Assembly (NCBI GenBank): GCA_028711875.1 | Contig: JAQTRJ010000120.1 | Span: 1 to 6,668 of the forward strand | Length of the DNA stretch: 6,668 nt | Origin: a bacterium | Lineage (GTDB): Bacteria; Electryoneota; RPQS01 | Direction: 5' to 3' | Shown: positions 1-5,026 of the stretch, in pieces | How positions within the stretch are numbered: position 1 is the first letter of the stretch | Layout of the letters: every line of letters begins with the position of its first letter | Translations under genes and position numbers: made by a program | The notes under the pieces: model-generated | Database searches by the model: none | What the model saw: the letters and a program-made list of their open reading frames with translations, nothing else | What the model was told of the DNA's origin: nothing

Positions 1-5
1 TGTGC

Positions 6-34
6 TTGACAATTGCACCTATGTTCAGTATATT
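6..34 (+). promoter_or_regulatory. sigma70-type promoter of the DinB-family gene
   Basis: The -35 box TTGACA (6-11) matches consensus exactly. A 17-nt spacer (12-28) leads to the -10 box TATATT (29-34), which matches TATAAT at five of six positions. Transcription would start near 41-42, giving a leader of about 37 nt before the ATG at 79. This is the strongest promoter-like sequence I found in the window and it points at the only rightward gene. No operator-like palindrome is evident around it. Confidence 0.8.
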
Positions 35-78
35 GGCGTTGCGAATTCACTTGACTAATCCAACAACAAAGGCCACTC

Positions 79-537
79 ATGAACAAGCAGATGATTGAAG
101 CGCAGTGGGGATATTTGCGCATGGTGCTGGGCAACGCCCGCAAGCAGGTGGAATTGATCCCCGAGGACAAACTAAATTTCCGGCCGGTTCCGCCGGTGCG
201 GACGGCCAGCGAATTGTGCGTGCATATGTTCACCTACCTGACGGAGAGCACAGAAACCGTACTGACGGGCAAGAACACGCAGCGCGACGAGATGAAATTC
301 TCGAAGAAGGCCGACCTGCTGAAGTGGATTGACGGGCAGATCGAGAAGGGCTATGCCAATCTGGCGAAGATCACCGACGCGCAGCTCGCGGCCAAGATTG
401 ACGCGTGGGGGCAACCGTTCGAGGGGTGGAAGATGGTGGGCTTTGTGTTCGACGAGGTGCTCCATCATCGCGGACAGCTCACGGTCTATCTGCGGCTGAT
501 GGGCGTGCAGCCCGCATTCATCTACGATTTCGAGTGA
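79..537 (+). CDS. DinB/YfiT-like family protein (putative metal-dependent four-helix bundle)
   Basis: This 152-residue cytoplasmic protein has the usual length and motifs of the DinB/DUF664 superfamily, whose members fold as four-helix bundles and often bind a divalent metal through a histidine triad. Known members include thiol-dependent transferases, but most have no assigned reaction. His49 (in CVHMF) and the LHHRGQLTVYLRLMGV segment (128-143) are the family hallmarks. The position four residues before His130, often His in this family, is Glu126 here (FDEVLHHRGQ), so metal binding would use Glu or differ. The ATG at 79 is preceded by AAAGG with a 6-nt gap and lies downstream of a strong promoter, which fixes the start. 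It is a monocistronic unit that converges on the small membrane-protein gene. The substrate is unknown. Despite the name, nothing links it to DNA damage. Confidence 0.85.
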   Translation: MNKQMIEAQWGYLRMVLGNARKQVELIPEDKLNFRPVPPVRTASELCVHMFTYLTESTETVLTGKNTQRDEMKFSKKADLLKWIDGQIEKGYANLAKITDAQLAAKIDAWGQPFEGWKMVGFVFDEVLHHRGQLTVYLRLMGVQPAFIYDFE

Positions 538-569
538 GACCCCCCTTTGTCCCCCCGTGAACGGAGGGA
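538..569 (+). repeat. dispersed G/C-tract hairpin repeat, copy 1
   Basis: The 20-mer GACCCCCCTTTGTCCCCCCG (538-557) begins directly after the DinB-family stop codon. Its last eight bases (550-557) pair with 562-569 to make an 8-bp stem with one C/A mismatch and the 4-nt loop TGAA. The same 20-mer and the same stem geometry recur at 4984-5015. The repetition suggests a mobile or spreading palindromic intergenic element (REP-like in the broad sense), possibly also acting as transcript-end structure. Confidence 0.7.
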
Positions 570-577
570 GATGAGAT

Positions 578-620
578 AACAAGGGCACGGCGAACAGCGC
601 CGTGCCCTTGTTCATTTCCT
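578..620 (+). terminator. strong stem-loop, probable (bidirectional) terminator
   Basis: Bases 578-592 pair perfectly with 598-612: a 15-bp GC-rich stem closing on the 5-nt loop AACAG. On the + strand the stem ends in TTGTT and is followed by CATTTCCT, a broken rather than clean U-tract. It lies between the DinB-family gene, which ends at 537, and the converging gene, which ends at 698, so it could stop transcription from both sides. The stem is convincing. The termination call is an inference because the U-tract is imperfect. Confidence 0.72.
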
Positions 621-697
621 ATCAAGCGCTTTTCCTTTTATTCGGGGAATGTGAGGTCACGCATTGCCGAAAATTCGAAAAAATTTGCGTTCTCGGC

Positions 698-1030
698 TCA
701 GTTCGTGACTTGCTCTCGGACTCCCTGTGTCATGGATTTCGGACGATCTATCAACCGCAGGATCCAACGTACCAAGTTGTAAACGATACCCAAGCACACT
801 GCATAGAAAAGTCCTGTCCACGGTTCACCCAAAAATGTCCAATTCACCCGGAAGGAAGTCATGAGCAGCCAAAACACGGCAAAGACATACGTGAAAAACA
901 GCGCATCGCGATCCGTTTTCAGATCATGGAAAGAAAGTTGTTTCGCCGCTTTTCGGCGAATCCTTGCCGTCATGAACATGGCGAATGCAAGTGCAGCAAT
1001 CGAGAAAACAATGATGCGAAGCCAGTCCAT
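698..1030 (-). CDS. small three-helix membrane protein of unknown function
   Basis: This 110-residue protein does not match a family I recognise. It has three hydrophobic stretches at about 4-21, 44-60 and 72-94. A basic loop (TARIRRKAAK, 21-30) follows the first, so that loop is probably cytoplasmic by the positive-inside rule, and the C-terminal tail is short and polar. The start is the ATG at 1030 (MDWLRIIVFS) because an AAAGGAG ribosome-binding site lies 6 nt upstream. A longer frame from 1081 would add 17 residues, but these run through the ribosome-binding site and a duplicated segment. It lies 112 nt downstream of the homoaconitase gene and could be cotranscribed or have its own promoter. 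Its GC content (about 50% in counted lines) is intermediate. It is likely a real gene given its good ribosome-binding site and coherent membrane topology. Confidence 0.72.
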   Translation of the reverse strand: MDWLRIIVFSIAALAFAMFMTARIRRKAAKQLSFHDLKTDRDALFFTYVFAVFWLLMTSFRVNWTFLGEPWTGLFYAVCLGIVYNLVRWILRLIDRPKSMTQGVREQVTN

Positions 1031-1033
1031 TGT

Positions 1034-1063
1034 TGTCTCCTTTATAGAAGATGTTTCCTTTAT
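1034..1063 (-). repeat. duplicated ribosome-binding segment before the small membrane protein
   Basis: Read on the - strand, ATAAAGGAAACA (1063-1052) and ATAAAGGAGACA (1045-1034) are 11/12 identical and 18 nt apart. The nearer copy carries the AAAGGAG that serves the ATG at 1030. The farther copy has no start codon at a usable distance. It looks like a short tandem duplication of the leader rather than two translated starts. Confidence 0.55.
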
Positions 1064-1142
1064 GCCCGATGGGTGGATCAACTTTAATGGACACAGTTTT
1101 CGGTTGCACCCGTTTCTTATCGGGGAGCAAATATAGGCGAAG

Positions 1143-3119
1143 TCACAGCCTTTCCTTCACCCAATTTTCGAGACCGCCGGAGAGTACGAGTTCTTGCGCG
1201 GCCGCGCCGAGCGGAGCGACGGTGTAGCGCTTTCCGTCCGTTTCGAGCAGCGAGCGGCGAAAGTCGAGTCTGGCTTTGATTCCCGTGCGAACCGTGAGTT
1301 TTTCTATGCCGAATTTCTCCTTCAAGGCGCGCGTCAGTTCGGGGACTTCGATCACGACAAAGCCGTTGTTGATCGCGTTGCGCTTGTAAGTCTCGCTGAA
1401 CGAACCGGCGAGCACGAGCGGAATGCCGAAATGCTTCAGCGCGGTGGCGGCTTGTTCACGCGAACTGCCGCTGCCGAAGTTGAAGCCGCCGACGACGATG
1501 TCGCCCGCCCGCGCAATCGTGCGAAACTCGGGATCGTAGTTCTCCATCACGACCGCGGCTTGCTCGGCGGCGGTCATGTCGTCTTTGTATGTATATTTGC
1601 CGGGATAGATGCCGTCGGTGTTGAGATTGTCCTGATGGCAGAAGACCAACTCGCCTTCGATCACCTCGGGAAATCCGGCGACGATGCGTGTTTCGCCGCT
1701 CGCCGGAGCGGGAGTGCGACGGGCAAGCACTCGGCCTTGCGGAGGCGAGACGGACTCGTTTTCCATGCGCGGCATATCAATGTAACCCGAGATCGCCGAC
1801 GCCGCCACGACCGCGGGCGATCCGAGATAGGCCTGCGCGCTGCGCGATCCCATGCGGCCTTTGAAATTGCGGTTGGTCGCGGAAATGCCGATCTCATTGT
1901 CTTCGAGCACGCCCTCGCCGAGTCCAATGCACGCGCCGCAGCCGGGCGGAAGCACGATCGCGCCCGCGTCCACCAGAATTTTCCAGTCGCCGCGCCGCTC
2001 GCTTTCCGCCTGCGCTTCGCTGGACGCCGCCGCCAGATAGAATTTCACGCCGGGTGCGATTCTCTTGTTGCGAAGAACGGCCGCCGCTTCGGCCAGATCA
2101 TCCACGCGAGCGTTGACGCACGAGAGCAGATAGGCTTTGTGCACAGGAACTTTTTTCTCACGCAGCACGGCTACGGATTCCATTTTCTTCACCGTGTCGG
2201 GGCCGGACACGTGCGGCGAAACGGTGGCGAGATCGAGTTCCAGTTCAATAGCGTACTGTGCGTTCGCGTCGGGGGCGAGTGGTTTCGTTTCGAGAGAGCG
2301 AATACGTTCGGCGTTCATGCGCGGGTGAATGCACTTCACGGAATCGCTGTCGGATGGCACGCCGCAGAGACCGCGCTCGGCGACGGCTTCCGCGCGCGCG
2401 CGCAGCCAGTCGAGCGTGACGCGGTCGCACGGAAAAACTCCGGCCAGCGCGCCCCATTCGGTGGTCATGTTGGCGATGGTGAGACGCTCGCTGATCGAGA
2501 GCGTGGCCACGCCGTCGCCCGCAAACTCGATGGCGTGATTGAGAACTTCGTCTTTATTGAAGAGACCGCAGAGCGCGATGATGACGTCTTTTCCTGAGAC
2601 TCCCGCGCGGAGTTTTCCCTTCAGCACAACCTTCGCGATGGGCGGGACCTGCCACCACGTGCGCGACGTTGCCCAGATCGCCGCCGCGTCGGTGCGGACG
2701 ATGGGCGTGCCGAGGCAGCCGATGCCGCCGTACATGTTGGAGTGGCTGTCGGACGCGACCATCATTTCGCCGGGCCACGCGTAGCCTTCCTCGATCATGA
2801 TCTGATGGCCGATGCCGCGACCGGCCGGATAGAAATCCACGCCGTGCTCGCGCGCGAACGCTTCGATCTTGGCGTATTTGGCGAGATTTTCCGGCGTGCG
2901 GTTCTGCACGTCATGATCGAGCGCGAACACCGGCTGACGCGAATCGGCCATTTTTTTCGCGCCGATGCTCTTGAATTTCGAGATCACCGCGCCCGTGTTG
3001 TCATGGGTCATGACGTGGGCGGGGCGGATGGAGAGGTAATCTCCGGCGCGGACGACGTGGCTGGATTCCAGCCCGACCGCGAACCGCTGGGCGATTTTTT
3101 CGATGAGAGATTGAGACAT
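1143..3119 (-). CDS. single-chain homoaconitase (fungal Lys4-type), aconitase superfamily
   Basis: This 658-residue enzyme carries a complete [4Fe-4S] aconitase-family core and swivel domain in one chain. Visible signatures are RPAHVMTHDNTGAV (32-45), ALDHDVQN (66-73), YPAGRGIGHQIMIEEGYAWPG (97-117), ASDSHSNMYGG (122-132), cluster cysteines C334, C394 and C397 (LLSCVNAR and PPGCGACIGLGEG), NRNFKGRMGS (416-425), and in the swivel NLNTDGIYPGKYTYKDD (498-514) and FNFGSGSSREQA (546-557). These strings recall fungal homoaconitase (Lys4), which converts homocitrate to homoisocitrate in alpha-aminoadipate lysine synthesis, more than bacterial AcnA/AcnB or two-subunit LeuCD/LysTU. The C-terminus is intact. 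I start at ATG 3119 (MSQSLIEKIAQRF) because it aligns with the mature Lys4 start. An in-frame ATG at 3176 would add 19 residues encoded by a repeat tract. Neither has a clear ribosome-binding site. No lysine-pathway partner is adjacent, so the substrate (homocitrate or a related 2-alkylmalate) is uncertain. Confidence 0.88.
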   Translation of the reverse strand: MSQSLIEKIAQRFAVGLESSHVVRAGDYLSIRPAHVMTHDNTGAVISKFKSIGAKKMADSRQPVFALDHDVQNRTPENLAKYAKIEAFAREHGVDFYPAGRGIGHQIMIEEGYAWPGEMMVASDSHSNMYGGIGCLGTPIVRTDAAAIWATSRTWWQVPPIAKVVLKGKLRAGVSGKDVIIALCGLFNKDEVLNHAIEFAGDGVATLSISERLTIANMTTEWGALAGVFPCDRVTLDWLRARAEAVAERGLCGVPSDSDSVKCIHPRMNAERIRSLETKPLAPDANAQYAIELELDLATVSPHVSGPDTVKKMESVAVLREKKVPVHKAYLLSCVNARVDDLAEAAAVLRNKRIAPGVKFYLAAASSEAQAESERRGDWKILVDAGAIVLPPGCGACIGLGEGVLEDNEIGISATNRNFKGRMGSRSAQAYLGSPAVVAASAISGYIDMPRMENESVSPPQGRVLARRTPAPASGETRIVAGFPEVIEGELVFCHQDNLNTDGIYPGKYTYKDDMTAAEQAAVVMENYDPEFRTIARAGDIVVGGFNFGSGSSREQAATALKHFGIPLVLAGSFSETYKRNAINNGFVVIEVPELTRALKEKFGIEKLTVRTGIKARLDFRRSLLETDGKRYTVAPLGAAAQELVLSGGLENWVKERL

Positions 3120-3125
3120 GGGAGT

Positions 3126-3161
3126 TGAAAAGCTGAAATCTGAAAGCGGAAAGCGGAATTT
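3126..3161 (+). repeat. degenerate heptad tandem repeat (K)GAAA(K)C
   Basis: Consecutive seven-base units TGAAATC (3134-3140), TGAAAGC (3141-3147), GGAAAGC (3148-3154) and the decayed GGAATTT (3155-3161) follow an eight-base variant TGAAAAGC (3126-3133). The tract lies in the 66-nt gap between the DUF4062 gene and the homoaconitase gene, immediately upstream of the latter's ATG. It replaces any Shine-Dalgarno sequence there. It could be a short tandem repeat of the kind that spreads in intergenic DNA. No function can be read from it. Confidence 0.6.
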
Positions 3162-3185
3162 TTGGGCGGTAACCATGCAATTACT

Positions 3186-4424
3186 TCATTTCGTATTAGC
3201 TTGCTCTGCCATGTATCGAGTGAGTACACCCCGCAGATCGCGCCATATGCACAATATCGCTGAATATTCTTGACACAACATTTCCAAATAGTTAAGATAT
3301 GATCTGAAGAAAACTGGAAGATTGGCTGTTGGAATTATTTGACTAACTAAATCAGCAACCCCCTCCCGTAGTTCTCTCTCTCTGATTGTCCAATAGCTCA
3401 TTTCTCTTTCAGTTATTGAAACTAAGTCGTCGATAGAGGGTCTTTTATCATGAGAGAAAGAAATTGCACCTATTGAAATAAGCATGCTCATCCTATCGAT
3501 GACTTTGGCTACTGCTTTTCTATACTTGGGTTGCTCGCGCTCTATTAGATTTTTGTCCCTTCTCATTGCCGCTTCTAGTGTCTCTGCAAGTTCTTGGCGA
3601 ACTTTAGCCTTATTCTCTGGATTTCTGAATCTCTTCTCAATATGCTCGAATTTCGTTTCAGCTTCATGAACAGTCTCTGTTAGCTTGTGAGAAGAACTCG
3701 CAATCCTCTTCCTTGCCTTCACTGCATTCTTGGTATTCAGTAGAATCTCATTGGCAATTTTCTGAATTTCACTTACGAGCGCAAGTAATTCCTGTTTTCT
3801 CTTTTTCTGGACCCTTGATACGTGCTTATTCAGCAATGTTTCTTCTTGCCTACTTGAAGCTCTTGGACGCTTTTCCAAACTCTTATGCCAATATTGAACT
3901 TCTTCTGCAAGATGGAGCTTCACAAGTTGCTCGAATTGCAAGATGTCATTGTACTCTCTGTAGAACCCCCCCATTTTCCCCACAGCGGATTTGAATGAGC
4001 GAACCTTACGTAGTTGCGTCTTGTTTACTCTCTCCATAGGTACGTCTGAATTACGAAAATAAAGCATCATATGCACATTTGAAGGATTTGCCTTGTACCG
4101 GTTATAAGCCCGCATGAATTCTTCATGAGTGCCAGATTCATCTCTAGCTGTCGGAGTGCCAAAACGTGACCACATGATGCCAATGAATATCTCATATTCG
4201 TCACCAATTTGAGTATTGATCACATCTTGCGGATCGCTTCCAAAGCCAGGCCGAACATGGGTGTCCGAACACACAAGCTCTAAGCGGAGTTTGAGAATCC
4301 TGCTTAAAAGCACATTCATCTCTTGGATGATTCTCTTAAGACAATTCCGTTCTTCACTTACATCACACGGTGATGCAACAAAAATCCTGACGATATGTTC
4401 CTTAGATATCATCTCAACAGCCAA
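3186..4424 (-). CDS. DUF4062-domain protein with long helical C-terminal region (possible conflict/defence effector)
   Basis: The N-terminal 170 residues or so match the DUF4062 family, a TIR-like alpha/beta domain. Counting from the ATG at 4412, the motifs are VRIFVASPCDVSEERN (8-23), PGFGSDPQDVIN (55-66), YEIFIGIMWSRFGTPT (73-88) and SGTHEEFMRAYNR (93-105). Residues about 180-360 are rich in K, E and R and predicted helical, probably coiled coil. The C-terminus (367-395) is more hydrophobic and aromatic, but I see no sure membrane helix and no P-loop NTPase. Known DUF4062 proteins often join such sensors or effectors to NTPase or repeat modules; here it is joined only to helices. The start is ambiguous: TTG 4424 or ATG 4412 (408 residues), neither with a good ribosome-binding site. 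Its composition (35-47% GC in counted lines) is far below its neighbours and suggests horizontal acquisition. The biological role is unknown. Confidence 0.82.
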   Translation of the reverse strand: MAVEMISKEHIVRIFVASPCDVSEERNCLKRIIQEMNVLLSRILKLRLELVCSDTHVRPGFGSDPQDVINTQIGDEYEIFIGIMWSRFGTPTARDESGTHEEFMRAYNRYKANPSNVHMMLYFRNSDVPMERVNKTQLRKVRSFKSAVGKMGGFYREYNDILQFEQLVKLHLAEEVQYWHKSLEKRPRASSRQEETLLNKHVSRVQKKRKQELLALVSEIQKIANEILLNTKNAVKARKRIASSSHKLTETVHEAETKFEHIEKRFRNPENKAKVRQELAETLEAAMRRDKNLIEREQPKYRKAVAKVIDRMSMLISIGAISFSHDKRPSIDDLVSITEREMSYWTIRERELREGVADLVSQIIPTANLPVFFRSYLNYLEMLCQEYSAILCIWRDLRGVLTRYMAEQANTK

Positions 4425-4492
4425 ATGTTCTGCATTTGCTTGTGAATCAATGTCCTTAGAATGGCCGATAAGTTGTACGTTTTTTCAAATCT

Positions 4493-4538
4493 ACATCGGT
4501 GGCGTGAAATCTGAACAAAATATTTCACTCTCCGATGT
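4493..4538. other. two-tier inverted repeat at the deaminase 3' end
   Basis: The outer arms ACATCGG (4493-4499) and CCGATGT (4532-4538) pair over 7 bp. The inner arms GTGAAAT (4504-4510) and ATTTCAC (4522-4528) pair over 7 bp around an 11-nt loop, with small internal bulges of 4 and 3 nt between the tiers. The right arms lie in the last codons and stop of the deaminase gene. The left arms are in the AT-rich leader of the DUF4062 gene. Read in the direction of transcription the hairpin is followed by an A-rich, not U-rich, stretch, so it is not a standard intrinsic terminator. Confidence 0.6.
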
Positions 4539-4962
4539 CTTCGTTCCAGAGTTCGGGATGGGAGCGGATGAAGTCGGACATGAGGCGGATGCAGTCGGGA
4601 TCATCGAGGACGGTGACGGACACTCCGCGCGAGCGCAGCAGCTCTTCCTCGCCCATGAAACTGCGGTTTTCGCCGATGACGACGCGGGGAATGCCGTAGA
4701 GTAGGATCGCGCCGCTGCACATCGCGCAGGGCGAGAGCGTGGTGTAGAGCGTGCATTCGCGATAGATTTTCGCGGGCAAACGGCCGGCGTTTTCCAGCGC
4801 GTCCATCTCGCCGTGAAGGATCGCGCTCCCCTTCTGTACGCGACGATTGTGACCACGGCCGATGATCTTGCCGTCATGCACGATCACCGAGCCGATGGGG
4901 ATGCCGCCTCCGGCAAGACCAAGTTTGGCTTCGGCGAGGGCGGCGTGAAGGAAGTTGTCCAT
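4525..4962 (-). CDS. cytosine deaminase, fungal Fcy1-like
   Basis: This 145-residue zinc hydrolase of the cytidine/deoxycytidylate deaminase fold closely parallels yeast cytosine deaminase Fcy1, which converts cytosine to uracil for pyrimidine salvage. It shows GHN (38-40), KGSAILHGEMDALENAGRL (44-62) with zinc ligand His50 and proton-shuttling Glu52, TLYTTLSPCAMCSGAI (71-86) with zinc ligands Cys79 and Cys82, the YGIPRVVIGEN segment (89-99), and a C-terminal WNEDIGE like the WFEDIGE that covers the yeast active site. The equivalents of yeast Asn51, His62, Glu64, Cys91, Cys94 and Asp155 are all present, at a constant offset of 12-13. It is about 13 residues shorter than the yeast enzyme. A tRNA adenosine deaminase (TadA) or guanine deaminase is the alternative, but the long match and the C-terminal tail favour cytosine. 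It is unrelated in fold to bacterial CodA. The start is the ATG at 4962, without an obvious ribosome-binding site. Confidence 0.86.
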   Translation of the reverse strand: MDNFLHAALAEAKLGLAGGGIPIGSVIVHDGKIIGRGHNRRVQKGSAILHGEMDALENAGRLPAKIYRECTLYTTLSPCAMCSGAILLYGIPRVVIGENRSFMGEEELLRSRGVSVTVLDDPDCIRLMSDFIRSHPELWNEDIGE

Positions 4963-4983
4963 AGGTTGTGTTGCGTTTATTGT

Positions 4984-5015
4984 GACCCCCCTTTGTCCCC
5001 CCGCAAGCAGGGGGA
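4984..5015 (+). repeat. dispersed G/C-tract hairpin repeat, copy 2
   Basis: The 20-mer GACCCCCCTTTGTCCCCCCG (4984-5003) is identical to that at 538-557. It again folds 4996-5003 against 5008-5015 into an 8-bp stem with one mismatch and a 4-nt loop (CAAG). The mismatch falls at a different stem position than in copy 1, while overall pairing is kept. It occupies the 64-bp gap between the M48 protease gene's stop and the deaminase start. Relative to local transcription it is in the opposite orientation to copy 1. Confidence 0.7.
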
Positions 5016-5026
5016 GACCGGATTCC

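Noticed and set aside
670..697. Possible intrinsic terminator for the small membrane-protein gene (GCCGA...TCGGC around an A/T tract)
   Set aside because: The arms are only 5 bp with a loop of about 20 nt, and the T-tract is inside the loop, not after the stem.
942..960. Perfect inverted repeat TTCGCCG-CTTTT-CGGCGAA
   Set aside because: It falls inside coding sequence for a basic arginine- and lysine-rich loop. Such short palindromes are common and there is no supporting context.
602..1087. A 161-codon + strand open frame opposite the small membrane protein
   Set aside because: It starts inside the terminator stem and is cysteine- and histidine-rich without recognisable motifs. The - strand frame has a good ribosome-binding site and membrane topology.
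1059..1090. Possible promoter (TTAAAG-N17-CATAAA) for the small membrane protein
   Set aside because: Only three and four of six matches to the consensus boxes, and it overlaps the duplicated leader. Not distinguishable from chance.
1194..2597. A 467-codon open frame on the + strand, antisense to the homoaconitase gene
   Set aside because: It is arginine-, alanine- and histidine-rich with no motif, as expected for the shadow of a GC-rich gene. The opposite strand encodes a complete, recognisable enzyme.
3126..3161. CRISPR-like or other repeat array
   Set aside because: The units are seven bases with no spacers. It is a simple degenerate tandem repeat.
4425..4492. Promoter for the DUF4062 gene
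   Set aside because: The AT-rich leader contains TTGAAA, but no acceptable -10 box lies at a proper distance. I could not support a call.
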